The notes beneath the pieces are model-generated. The model had not been told where the DNA came from. It made no database searches and saw only the letters and a program-made list of their open reading frames with translations. From positions 124,001 through 188,000 of the forward strand of contig CAVRBW010000005.1 of the NCBI GenBank assembly GCA_963719325.1: 64,000 nt of DNA. Direction: 5' to 3'. This DNA is from DATBLE01 sp963719325 (GTDB lineage: Bacteria > Actinomycetota > Thermoleophilia > Gaiellales > Gaiellaceae). Made by a program: the position numbers and the translations under genes. Every line of letters begins with the position of its first letter. The stretch's first letter is position 1. Of the stretch, positions 51,904-59,677 are shown piece by piece.

Positions 51904-53277
51904 ATGGCCGACGTCGTCACGATGGACAAGATCGTCTCGCTCGCCCGCCGCCGCGGGTTCGTCTTCCCGTCCTCGGAGATCTACGGGGGCCTCGGCTCGG
52001 CCTACGACTACGGCCACTACGGCGTGCTGGCGAAGAACAACGTCAAGGCACGCTGGCTCGAGGCGATGGTCCAGGAGCGCGACGACATCGTCGCGCTCGA
52101 CTCCGCGATCATCCTCAACCCGCGTGTCTGGGAGGCGTCCGGACACGTGTCCGGGTTCAGCGACCCGCTGGTCGACTGCCGCACGTGCAAGCTGCGGTTC
52201 CGCGCCGACCACATCGACGACCCGGAGCACGACGAGGTCCGGTGCGGCCGGAAGCCGAGCAAGCGCCCCGGGCAGGCTGCCGAATGCGACCTGACCGAAG
52301 CCCGCCAGTTCAACCTGATGCTCTCGACGCGGATCGGCGTGGTCGAGGAGACCGGCTCGCTCGCCTACCTCCGGCCCGAGACCGCCCAGGGGATCTTCGT
52401 CAACTTCAAGAACGTCCTCCAGCTCGCGCGGCGCCGACCACCGTTCGGGATCGCGCAGGTCGGCAAGTCGTTCCGGAACGAGATCACCCCGGGCAACTTC
52501 CTCTTCCGCACCCGCGAGTTCGAGCAGATGGAGATGGAGTTCTTCGTCCCGCCGGCCGAGGCCGAGGACTGGTATCGCTACTGGATCGACGAGCGGCTCC
52601 GGTGGTATCTCCGCTACGGCCTGCGCGAGAGCCACCTCCGCATCCGACCGCACGGCGCCGAGGAGCTCTCCCACTACTCGCGCGGGACGAGCGACATCGA
52701 GTACCTGTTCCCGATCGGCTGGTCCGAGCTCGAGGGGATCGCGAACCGTGGCGACTTCGACCTGACGCAGCACTCCGAGCACTCCGGGACGAAGCTCGAG
52801 TACGTCGGCCCGGAGGGCGGCGAGCGCTACGTGCCGTACGTGATCGAGCCGGCCGGCGGCGCCGACCGGTCCCTGCTCGCGTTCCTCGTCGACGCGTACG
52901 ACGAGGAGATCGTCGCCGACCGCGAGCGCACCGTTCTGCGACTCCATCCGCAGATCGCACCGGTCAAGGCGGCGATCCTGCCGCTGGTCGCCAAGGACGG
53001 CGGAATGGTCGGCAAGGCCCGGGCGCTCTACGACGAGCTGCGCACGGACTTCATGGTCGAGTACGACGAAGGCGGCGCGATCGGACGCCGGTACCGCCGC
53101 CAGGACGAGATCGGCACACCGTTCGCGTTCACGATCGACGAGCAGACGCTCGAGGACGAGACGGTGACGATCCGCGACCGGGACTCGCTGGCGCAGGAGC
53201 GGATCGGGCTCGCGCAGGTGCGCGCGAAGCTGGCAGACGAGCTCAGGAAGTCCTGGAAGACGCCGAAGGGCGACTAA
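51904..53277 (+). CDS. glyS: Glycyl-tRNA synthetase (dimeric type)
   Basis: This 457-aa class II synthetase of the alpha2 GlyRS type begins with DKIVSLARRRGFVFPSSEIYGGLGSAYDYG. Motif 2 (VGKSFRNEITPGNFLFRTREFEQMEMEFF) and motif 3 with VIEPAGGADRSLLAFLVDAY are intact. CRTCKLRFRAD and a second Cys are zinc-like. TAACGT at 51890-51895 lies 8 nt before the ATG (leaderless type). The gene is monocistronic. Confidence 0.97.
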   Translation: MADVVTMDKIVSLARRRGFVFPSSEIYGGLGSAYDYGHYGVLAKNNVKARWLEAMVQERDDIVALDSAIILNPRVWEASGHVSGFSDPLVDCRTCKLRFRADHIDDPEHDEVRCGRKPSKRPGQAAECDLTEARQFNLMLSTRIGVVEETGSLAYLRPETAQGIFVNFKNVLQLARRRPPFGIAQVGKSFRNEITPGNFLFRTREFEQMEMEFFVPPAEAEDWYRYWIDERLRWYLRYGLRESHLRIRPHGAEELSHYSRGTSDIEYLFPIGWSELEGIANRGDFDLTQHSEHSGTKLEYVGPEGGERYVPYVIEPAGGADRSLLAFLVDAYDEEIVADRERTVLRLHPQIAPVKAAILPLVAKDGGMVGKARALYDELRTDFMVEYDEGGAIGRRYRRQDEIGTPFAFTIDEQTLEDETVTIRDRDSLAQERIGLAQVRAKLADELRKSWKTPKGD

Positions 53278-53309
53278 CCCGAGCCGCGCGGGGCTTGTTG
53301 CGTTTGCCA

Positions 53310-53328
53310 CCCAGTGTCTGACACTGGG
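53310..53328. terminator. Perfect 9-bp palindrome between convergent genes
   Basis: CCCAGTGTC-T-GACACTGGG lies 33 nt after the glyS stop and 35 nt from the convergent gene end. It would form a hairpin on either strand. The motif is a typical short intergenic palindrome. No T-run follows. Confidence 0.5.
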
Positions 53329-53362
53329 GTTGGAACAGGTGCGCGCTTCTTTGTCCCCAGGC

Positions 53363-53776
53363 TCAGCGCGAGACGTCGAGGAAGAAATCGATCGGCGCGC
53401 CGACGATCACCTCGAGCGCGTGGCCGATCACGTAGCCGGCCAATCCTCGAGCCTCGAGATCGACGAAGGCCTGGTCGAAGCCCGCGCGAAGCGCGGCCTC
53501 GATCGTCTTTCGGTCCCAGCGCACCCGCTTCGTGCCCGCCGCCGGGACGAACGAGAGGACAAGCTCCTCGCGACTCGCGTGCAGCTTGCAGGCGGCGCCG
53601 TTCAGGCCGCTGAGGGCGAACCGCTGCACCTCTCCGTCGAGGCCCCCACCTTCGAAAGCAGGCTTGGACGCGCACGGGTCGGCCAGGTGGGGCTTGCCGA
53701 ACCCGACGGCTCCGAGCGAGAGCTCGACGACGAGCAGCACGACCGCTGCACCCAGCAGGACCAGGAGACGCCTCAC
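53363..53776 (-). CDS. Small exported/membrane-anchored hypothetical protein
   Basis: This 137-aa protein begins with VRRLLVLLGAAVVLLVVELSLGAVGFG, a signal anchor or uncleaved signal. The rest is mixed alpha/beta, with two Cys near ADPCASKPAF and GAACKLHAS. The GTG start overlaps the stop of the MFS gene (GTGA), so the two are co-translated. It resembles no family I can name. It lies near the glyS end. Confidence 0.65.
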   Translation of the reverse strand: MRRLLVLLGAAVVLLVVELSLGAVGFGKPHLADPCASKPAFEGGGLDGEVQRFALSGLNGAACKLHASREELVLSFVPAAGTKRVRWDRKTIEAALRAGFDQAFVDLEARGLAGYVIGHALEVIVGAPIDFFLDVSR

Positions 53777-55116
53777 CGCGACGCTCGCAGGCGTAGCGCG
53801 GGAACGGAGGCCAGCAGGGCGAAGAGCGCTGCGAGCCCGAACGACGACCTGAATCCCCGCGTCAGGGCCGACCGGAGCGTCCCGACCAGCGAGTCGCGCG
53901 CCTCGCGGACGTGCGAGCTCGAACCTGCCCCGGCGTCCTCGAACGGCTTGGCAAGGTCGGGCACCTCGCCCCTGGGGGCGGCCTCGAGCGCATCCCGCAG
54001 CGCAAGCGCGATCGGCACCTTCTTCTGCAGCGGCACGTTCGCGTCGAGGATCGCTCTCGTTCCGCCGAGCAGAGCCCGCTGGCCCGCCCGGTCGAGCGCA
54101 CCGGTCAGGAGCGGTGCGACGAGCGCGAGCGCGAGGACGAGCCCGGCGTGGCGGGCGGCGACCGTCATCGCCCCAGCCCGTATCAGGCCCGCGTCCGCGT
54201 CGAGCGAGGCCCGCGTCAGGACGGGGACGGCGAAGGCGATGCCGGCTCCGCAGAACGCCAGCGAGACGGCGACGAGCGCGTTCGACACGCGCGGCAGCAG
54301 CGCGAGCGAGCCAAGGCCGCCGGCAAGGAGGAGCGCTCCGCCTCCGACCGCGGCGACCGGGGTCAGCCCGCGTGCGAGCGGACGTCCGACGACCGTGGCG
54401 GCGGGGAGGGCGCTGACGACGAGCGCACCGGCGATCGGGTCGAGCCCCCACACGGTGATCACGAGCAGGACGGCGAGGAAGAGCGCGCCGACCAGCGCGG
54501 CGAAGAGCAACGCCAGGGCTGTGTCGGCCGCGAGCGCGCCTCGTTGCCGCCTCCGCGGCTGCTCTCTCACGAGGGGGATTGGCGCCGCCGTCGCCAGAAG
54601 CGCCGCCCCCGCGATCGGAGCCTGAACGACGAAGATCGCTCGCCAGTCGAAGACCTGCGTGAGCACGCCGCCCAGCACGGGGCCGAGGGCGGCGCCGATC
54701 AGCGCGACCGTCGTCCAGACCGCTGCCCCACGCTCGCGGGAGCCGAGCAGCCCGCCGAGCAAGGAAAGGGAGGCGGCGAGCAGGAGCGCGCCGCCCAGGC
54801 CCTGTACGCAGCGGAACGCGATCAGCGCGGGCAGGCTCCACGCCGCCGCACAGCCGACGGAGGCGACCGTGAACAGGGCGAGTCCGACTCGTGCAAGCCT
54901 GCGCGGATCGAAGCGCCGTGCCGTCGCGGCGAGCACGACCGCGACGACCGCGACGACCAGGTTGTAGGAGGTGATCACCCACGAGACGCCGACGATCGTC
55001 GTGTCGAAGGCGCCGTACAGGTCGGGCAGCGCCAGGACGACGATCGACGAGTCGGCGAAGGCGACCGCGACGGAGGCCGCTACCGCCGCCGCCAGCAGTC
55101 GCGGACGATCAGCCAG
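53773..55116 (-). CDS. MFS transporter (DHA2-like) with apparent CTG start
   Basis: This 447-aa, multi-TM MFS protein has FADSSIVVLALPDLYGAF (TM1 motif), RCVQGLGGALLLAASLSLLGGLLGSRERGAAVW (motif A/C region) and GPVLGGVL. A soluble loop of about 60 residues lies near residues 350-410 (AAPRGEVPDLAKPFEDAG). No ATG/GTG/TTG precedes the conserved TM1. The best-placed start is CTG 55116, which overlaps the GNAT stop by 8 nt (CTGGCTGA), like the ATGGCTAG coupling at 17379. A lost start base is the alternative. Confidence 0.8.
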   Translation of the reverse strand: MADRPRLLAAAVAASVAVAFADSSIVVLALPDLYGAFDTTIVGVSWVITSYNLVVAVVAVVLAATARRFDPRRLARVGLALFTVASVGCAAAWSLPALIAFRCVQGLGGALLLAASLSLLGGLLGSRERGAAVWTTVALIGAALGPVLGGVLTQVFDWRAIFVVQAPIAGAALLATAAPIPLVREQPRRRQRGALAADTALALLFAALVGALFLAVLLVITVWGLDPIAGALVVSALPAATVVGRPLARGLTPVAAVGGGALLLAGGLGSLALLPRVSNALVAVSLAFCGAGIAFAVPVLTRASLDADAGLIRAGAMTVAARHAGLVLALALVAPLLTGALDRAGQRALLGGTRAILDANVPLQKKVPIALALRDALEAAPRGEVPDLAKPFEDAGAGSSSHVREARDSLVGTLRSALTRGFRSSFGLAALFALLASVPALRLRASR

Positions 55117-55528
55117 TCCTGCGCTCCATGAGCGTTTCCGCGGGAGCGGCGAAGCCGACCTTCCGATAGAGGTCGTGCGCGTCGTGCGTGTGGAGGATCC
55201 ACCGCAACGTGGCAAGCGGCCCGCGCTCGACCATCTCCCTGACGACCTCGAGGCCGAGGCCGCGGCCCTGGTGCTCGGGCAGGACGTAGACGTCTGCCAG
55301 GTAGACGTTTGCGACGCCGTCGGAGAACGCGCGGGCGAAGCCGACCTGCTCTCCCTCGAAGTAGAGGCCGACGACGCGGGTCGCCTCGCGGACGAGTCGC
55401 TCGACTGTCTCACGTGGTCGTCCCTGCGCCCAGTACGAGTGGTTGGCGAGGTAGTCGTGGACGGCGTCGACGTCGACCCGGGAGGGGTCGTCGTCGAGCT
55501 CGTAGCCGCCCTCGAGGCTCCGTGTCAT
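55109..55528 (-). CDS. GNAT-family N-acetyltransferase
   Basis: This 139-aa acetyltransferase has the GNAT core with VYLADVYVLPEHQGRGLGLEVVREMV, whose Q-G-R-G-L-G is the acetyl-CoA pyrophosphate loop. HDAHDLYRKVGFAAP is the C-terminal signature. The substrate is unknown. The ATG overlaps the recO stop (ATGA), and its stop overlaps the MFS start by 8 nt. Confidence 0.88.
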   Translation of the reverse strand: MTRSLEGGYELDDDPSRVDVDAVHDYLANHSYWAQGRPRETVERLVREATRVVGLYFEGEQVGFARAFSDGVANVYLADVYVLPEHQGRGLGLEVVREMVERGPLATLRWILHTHDAHDLYRKVGFAAPAETLMERRTG

Positions 55529-56358
55529 CCGGCGCGCAACGTTCGCAGCCTGAAACCGCCGTGCTCCTCGTACGAGGAGGTGATCACGGCGAGGACGTCG
55601 CGCGCTCCTCGCGGGGTCAGGCCTGCGGAGCCGGCATCGGCGAGCGGGCTGCGGAGAAGCGCATCCATCCCGGCCAAGCCGTCCGTCGAGAGCGCGAGGG
55701 CGCCGGCGCTGCAGTTGCCGCAGACGACGCCGCCGGCGCGGGCCGAGTAGCCCGCGAGCGGACCCTCCGAGCCGCATTCCGCGCAGCTGCCGAAGTGCGG
55801 CAGATACCCGGACAGCCACAGGAGCTTGAGCTGGAACGAGAGCCCGAGCGCGTCCAGCTCCGGTCGCGCAGCCGGGGCTGGAAGCGTCTGCGGCGCCCCC
55901 GAGGCTGGAAGCGTCGCCGGCGAAGCCGGCGACGCCCGGCCCGAAGACCGGGGCGCCTGCGGCGCCCCCGGCGTGACCGCGTCGAGCAGGTCGAGGAACT
56001 TCGTCACCGCCTCGAAGGCGCGCTCGTTGGCCTCCTGCTCCGTGAACAGGCGCAGCATCGACTCCGCCCCGATGAGGCCGACGGCGCGCCGGTACGAATC
56101 CTCACGGGCGGCCCGGTGCGAGCGCACCAATTCGACGCCGGTGACCGTATGCAGCTCGCCGCCTCCCTGGTGGAGCATGAGCTCGACGTGCCCCAGCGGC
56201 TCCAGCCGGCCGCCGAAGCGAGACTTCGTGCGGCGAACTCCCTTCGCGATCGCGCCGATGCGCCCCCGGTCGGCGGTGTACAGGTGCAGGATGCGGTCGG
56301 CTTCCGAGTAGCGCATCGAGCGCAGCACGACCGCCTCCGTCTTGTACGTCCGCCCCAC
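55525..56358 (-). CDS. recO: DNA repair protein RecO with low-complexity insertion
   Basis: This 277-aa protein has the RecO fold. The N-terminal OB domain contains YKTEAVVLRSMRYSEADRILHLYTADRGRIGAIAKGVRRTKS. The four-cysteine zinc module is CAECGSEG and CGNCSAG. RecO loads RecA with RecF/RecR. A Pro/Ala/Ser-rich insert (about 40 residues, APQAPRSSGRASPASPATLPASG) near residue 130 is encoded by a nest of palindromes. The GTG start has leaderless -10 TAGACT at 56365-56370 (minus strand), 6 nt away. Confidence 0.93.
   Translation of the reverse strand: MGRTYKTEAVVLRSMRYSEADRILHLYTADRGRIGAIAKGVRRTKSRFGGRLEPLGHVELMLHQGGGELHTVTGVELVRSHRAAREDSYRRAVGLIGAESMLRLFTEQEANERAFEAVTKFLDLLDAVTPGAPQAPRSSGRASPASPATLPASGAPQTLPAPAARPELDALGLSFQLKLLWLSGYLPHFGSCAECGSEGPLAGYSARAGGVVCGNCSAGALALSTDGLAGMDALLRSPLADAGSAGLTPRGARDVLAVITSSYEEHGGFRLRTLRAG
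55862..55975. repeat. Palindrome nest within recO
   Basis: This coding stretch contains a perfect 10-bp inverted repeat at 55912-55934 (CGTCGCCGGC / GCCGGCGACG, loop GAA). GGGGCGCC-TGC-GGCGCCCC lies at 55950-55968. GGCTGGAAGCGTC occurs twice as a direct repeat about 27 nt apart. It keeps the reading frame and codes for the low-complexity RecO insert. Such in-frame palindromic insertions resemble intragenic mobile repeats. Confidence 0.65.
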
Positions 56359-56364
56359 GTTTCG

Positions 56365-56370
56365 AGTCTA
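56365..56370 (-). promoter_or_regulatory. Leaderless -10 element of recO
   Basis: TAGACT lies 6 nt before GTG 56358, with no SD. It abuts the left end of the fold-back element at 56371. Confidence 0.5.
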
Positions 56371-56533
56371 GATGGTTGATCGGCAATTCCTCGCCGCGCG
56401 GCTGGTGGCTGAGACACGGCCCCGGCTGGCGCCGTCCATCCTCGCCCGTATTCCCGATACTGCCTCGGACGGGCGGCGTCCCCGGCTTGGTCTCAGCCAT
56501 CCCCGCATCGACGGCAATGACCGATCAACCATC
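56371..56533. repeat. 163-nt fold-back (inverted-repeat) element between recO and grx
   Basis: The terminal 13 nt (GATGGTTGATCGG, 56371-56383) are repeated inverted at 56521-56533. The similarity continues inward to about 50 nt per arm, including GGCTGAGAC against GTCTCAGCC. A central loop contains a GTAT-TCCCG-ATAC hairpin (56448-56460). No transposase and no target duplication are seen. It could be a miniature inverted-repeat element or a structured RNA gene. The left end coincides with the recO -10. Confidence 0.6.
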
Positions 56534-56626
56534 CAGTCCCGGCGGCACCCGTCCTAGGGTCAACCCCGGGACCGTCCCTGTCTCTTGGCCGGAACGGGCA
56601 AGGCGCTTTGTTCGTTGTAGGAAGCA
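56534..56626 (+). other. Upstream region of the glutaredoxin gene
   Basis: The rest of the 268-nt recO-grx gap. It contains GGTCAACCCCGGGACCGTCC at 56558-56577, with local GGGAC/GTCCC symmetry, and an AGGAAGC SD before the glutaredoxin ATG. I see no other feature. Confidence 0.4.
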
Positions 56627-56878
56627 ATGCCGCAAATCACGATCTATACGACGCGCTGGTGCGGCTACTGCGTCCGCGCCAAGGCGCTGCTCGAGGCGCG
56701 CGGTCTCCCCTACGAGGAGATCTCGCTCGAGGACGACCCGCATTTCCGGCAGACGCTGCTGGAACTCGCCGGGAACTGGACGGTGCCCCAGATCCTCATC
56801 GCCGATCGGCCGATCGGCGGCTACGCCGAGCTCTGGGCGCTCGACCGCAGCGGTGAATTGGACAAGCTCGCCGCCTGA
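56627..56878 (+). CDS. Glutaredoxin-like thioredoxin-fold protein
   Basis: This 83-aa protein has an N-terminal redox centre C12-G-Y-C15 in TTRWCGYCVRAKALLEARG, followed by WTVPQILIADRPIGGYAELW (cis-Pro and GSH-binding loop). It matches glutaredoxin 3 or mycoredoxin. It reduces disulfides, using mycothiol or glutathione in the respective hosts. The SD AGGA is 5 nt upstream. Its 3' end overlaps mutM by 58 nt antisense. Confidence 0.9.
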   Translation: MPQITIYTTRWCGYCVRAKALLEARGLPYEEISLEDDPHFRQTLLELAGNWTVPQILIADRPIGGYAELWALDRSGELDKLAA

Positions 56879-57672
56879 CGCTGGCAGTGGGGGCAGTACC
56901 ACGTGCCGCGGCCGCCCGCTCGCGTCTTCTCGATCGGCGTCCCGCAGCGGTCGCACGGCTCTCCGGTCCGGCCGTAGACGCGGAACTCTCGCTGCATCCG
57001 CCCGCCCGCGTAGGTGCCGTCGCCGAGATCCGCGCCCTGGCGCAGGATCCCACGGCGGAGCGCGGTTCGAATCCCCCGCCGAAGAGCCGCGATCTCCGCG
57101 GTCGTCAGCTCTCCCGCCGGGCGCAACGGATGGATGCGTGCGTGCCACAGCGCTTCGTCCGCATAGATGTTGCCCAGTCCGGCAACGGTGCGTTGATCCA
57201 GGATCGCAGCCTTGACCGGCGCCCGCCGCCCCGCGAGCCGGCCTGCGAGGAACGCCGTCGTGAACCGCGCACCGAGCGGCTCGGGACCGAGCCTGATCGC
57301 CAGGTGCTCCTGAGCCTCGTCCGGCTCCAGCAGCAGCCACGTCCCGAAGCGCCGCAGGTCCCGGTAGGCGATCCGTTCGCCGCCGTCGAGCTCGAGCACC
57401 GCCCGCTCGTGCGTGGCCGGCTCGTACCGGAACCCGCCCGTCATCCGCAGATGGACGAGGAGCACCTGGCCGCTCGAGAGACGCAGGATCAGGTACTTCC
57501 CCCGCCGCTCGACCGCCTCGACCCGCGCGCCCTCGAGCGCTGCAGCCACCCATGCAGGCTCCTCCGGCCGGGTCAGCCGCGAGTCGTCGATGCGGGCGGC
57601 GGCGATGGTCTTCCCTTCGAGGCGGCTTGCCAGCCGTTCGCGCTCCGTCTCGACCTCCGGTAGCTCAGGCAC
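56821..57672 (-). CDS. mutM: Formamidopyrimidine-DNA glycosylase (Fpg/MutM)
   Basis: This 283-aa base-excision repair enzyme removes 8-oxoguanine. The N-terminal catalytic Pro/Glu are in PELPEVETERERL. A Lys-rich loop (RRGKYLILRL), the H2TH motif with LDQRTVAGLGNIYADEALW and the C-terminal zinc finger CDRCG...YCPHCQ are present. About 15 extra residues (AASLSNSPLRSSAQSSA) follow the finger and are antisense to the glutaredoxin gene. The start is GTG, and the deoA stop overlaps as TAGTG. Confidence 0.94.
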   Translation of the reverse strand: MPELPEVETERERLASRLEGKTIAAARIDDSRLTRPEEPAWVAAALEGARVEAVERRGKYLILRLSSGQVLLVHLRMTGGFRYEPATHERAVLELDGGERIAYRDLRRFGTWLLLEPDEAQEHLAIRLGPEPLGARFTTAFLAGRLAGRRAPVKAAILDQRTVAGLGNIYADEALWHARIHPLRPAGELTTAEIAALRRGIRTALRRGILRQGADLGDGTYAGGRMQREFRVYGRTGEPCDRCGTPIEKTRAGGRGTWYCPHCQRQAASLSNSPLRSSAQSSA

Positions 57673-58970
57673 TAGCCGATGACGTCGAGGACGATCTTCC
57701 GGTCGCGCCCACGCTCGTCGCCGACCTCGTACGCCGCCAGCACGTCGCGGACGCCCTGCTCCGCGGCCGCCTCGCTTCGCGCATGCACCTCGGCCAGCAC
57801 CTCACCGGCTGCGACCTCGTCGCCGCGCTTCTTCCGGCACAGGACGCCGACTGCGTGGTCGATCTCGTCCTCCTTGCTCGCCCGACCGGCACCGAGGTGA
57901 AGCGCCGCGACGCCGATCTGGATGGCGCCGAGCCGCTGGACGAAGCCGGCGCGCCCGGCTGTCACCTCTCGTACGACCGGCGCCCGCGGAAGCGCGGCCT
58001 CGGCCGGGTCGCCTCCCTGCGCGCGGATCCAGCGTTCGTAGGCGGCGAGCGCCGAGCCGTCGGCGACCGCCTGCTCGGCCCGGCGGCGGGCGGCCGCTTC
58101 GTCGATTCCGAGGTCGGAGAGCGCGAGCAGATGCGCGACCGACGAGATCACGAGCTCCGAGAAGTCCGGCGGCCCCTCGCCTCGCAGGGTGGCAACGGCT
58201 TCCCGGATCTCGAGCGCGTTGCCGACCGCCCGGCCGAGCGGCTGGTCCATGTCCGTGAGCATGCAGACGACCTCGCGTCGCGCCCGGCGGCCGAGCTCGA
58301 TCATCGCCTCGGCGAGCGCCTGTGCGTCCTCGAGCGTCTTCATGAAGGCGCCGTCCCCGACCTTGACGTCGAGGACGATCGCGTCCGCGCCGCCGGCGAT
58401 CTTCTTGGACATGATGCTGGCCGCGATCAACGAGAGGTTGTCGACCGTCGCGGTCACGTCCCGAAGCGCGTACAGGCGCTTGTCCGCGGGGACGAGGTTC
58501 GCGCTCTGTCCGATGATCGCCAAGCCGATGTCGCGGACCTGCTCGACGAACTGCGCGGTCGTCAGCTCGATCCGGTAGCCGGGGATCGCCTCGAGCTTGT
58601 CGAGCGTCCCGCCCGTGTGCCCCAGGCCGCGGCCGCTCATCTTCCCGAACGGCACGCCGCAGGCGGCGACCACGGGACCGACCGCGATCGACGTCTTGTC
58701 GCCGACGCCGCCCGTCGAGTGCTTGTCGACGCACTTGCGCCCGAGCGCCCGGCCGAGGCCGATCGTCTCGCCGCTCGCGATCATCGCGTCGGTGAGCGCG
58801 TGCGTCTCCGCGCTCGACAGGCCTCGGAAGTACACGGCCATCAGGAACGCCGCCATCTGGTAGTCGGGAATCTCGTCGCGTGCGTAGCCGAGGACGAGCT
58901 CGCGAATCTCCTCGCCCGCGAGCTCCTTGCCGTCGCGCTTCCGCTCGATGAGCTCGGCAGGCCTGATCAC
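57672..58970 (-). CDS. deoA: Thymidine/pyrimidine-nucleoside phosphorylase
   Basis: This 432-aa enzyme cleaves thymidine (and possibly uridine) with phosphate to base plus deoxyribose-1-phosphate. KHSTGGVGDKTSIAVGP (about residues 82-98) is the phosphate-binding signature, followed by GRGLGHTGGTLDKLEAIPGY and SKKIAGGADAIVLDVKVGDGAFMK. The GTG start overlaps the methyltransferase stop (GTGA). With deoB in the same operon it forms a nucleoside salvage set. Confidence 0.94.
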   Translation of the reverse strand: MIRPAELIERKRDGKELAGEEIRELVLGYARDEIPDYQMAAFLMAVYFRGLSSAETHALTDAMIASGETIGLGRALGRKCVDKHSTGGVGDKTSIAVGPVVAACGVPFGKMSGRGLGHTGGTLDKLEAIPGYRIELTTAQFVEQVRDIGLAIIGQSANLVPADKRLYALRDVTATVDNLSLIAASIMSKKIAGGADAIVLDVKVGDGAFMKTLEDAQALAEAMIELGRRARREVVCMLTDMDQPLGRAVGNALEIREAVATLRGEGPPDFSELVISSVAHLLALSDLGIDEAAARRRAEQAVADGSALAAYERWIRAQGGDPAEAALPRAPVVREVTAGRAGFVQRLGAIQIGVAALHLGAGRASKEDEIDHAVGVLCRKKRGDEVAAGEVLAEVHARSEAAAEQGVRDVLAAYEVGDERGRDRKIVLDVIG

Positions 58971-59677
58971 GGCTCGCAGACGAACACGACGACGTGCCGG
59001 GACGCGTGCAGCGGGCCGTCGAAATGCGGCAGCCGGTCGGCGAGCTGCCGACGGGTCGTGGAGGCGGCGACGTAGCGGCGGGCCGCCTGCCAGTCGGGAA
59101 AGGTGACGGTGCCGTACACGTCCCGCCGCTCGACGACCGTGAAATGGCGCAGCAGAGACCACTCGCCCGACTCCGCGCTGAAGGTGTGGACCCGCTCGGC
59201 CTCCGGGCCGAACCGGCCCCAGAGCTCCGGCAGGTTCCATTCGCTGTTCGTCACGGCGACCAGCCGGCCGGCCTCGTGGAGGACGCGCCGCAGCTCGCGG
59301 ACGGCGAGGTTCAGATCGGGAGCGTGGTAGAGCATCCACGCGGCGACGGCGCAGTCGAACTGGCCGTCGGCGAACGGCAGGGCCTGGACGTCGCCGACGA
59401 CCGCCTCGACGCCGCGTGACCGCGTCAGCTCCACCATGCGCTCGGACTGGTCGAGCGCCACCACCGCCACGCCCAGCTCGTCGGCGATGCGAGCTGCGAG
59501 CTCACCCCTGCCCGCGCCGACGTCCAACACCCGTCGCGGCCGGCCTTCCGCAACTGCCTCGAACGCCACCTGCCTGGGATCCGGGCCGGTGGCCGCGTCC
59601 CAGGCCGCAGCCCGCACCGCGAATCTGGACTCGTCTGCGTATTCCCGCCGGACGGCCTCGGCGTCGTTCAAGGTCAC
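58967..59677 (-). CDS. Class I SAM-dependent methyltransferase
   Basis: This 236-aa Rossmann-fold methyltransferase has motif I VLDVGAGRGELAARIADELG, motif II (ALDQSERMVEL) and VGDVQALPFADGQFDCAVAAWMLYHAPDL (motif III/post). It is of the UbiE/Coq5-like small-molecule class; the substrate is unknown. The GTG start overlaps the deoB stop (GTGA) and its stop overlaps deoA. An unusual partner in a deoxynucleoside operon. Confidence 0.87.
   Translation of the reverse strand: MTLNDAEAVRREYADESRFAVRAAAWDAATGPDPRQVAFEAVAEGRPRRVLDVGAGRGELAARIADELGVAVVALDQSERMVELTRSRGVEAVVGDVQALPFADGQFDCAVAAWMLYHAPDLNLAVRELRRVLHEAGRLVAVTNSEWNLPELWGRFGPEAERVHTFSAESGEWSLLRHFTVVERRDVYGTVTFPDWQAARRYVAASTTRRQLADRLPHFDGPLHASRHVVVFVCEP

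Noticed and set aside
53310..53328. CRISPR repeat or attachment site
   Set aside because: Only one palindrome, no spacer array and no integrase nearby.
56372..56557. Small plus-strand ORF inside the fold-back element
   Set aside because: It follows the inverted repeat, has no SD, and shows no protein-like composition or family.
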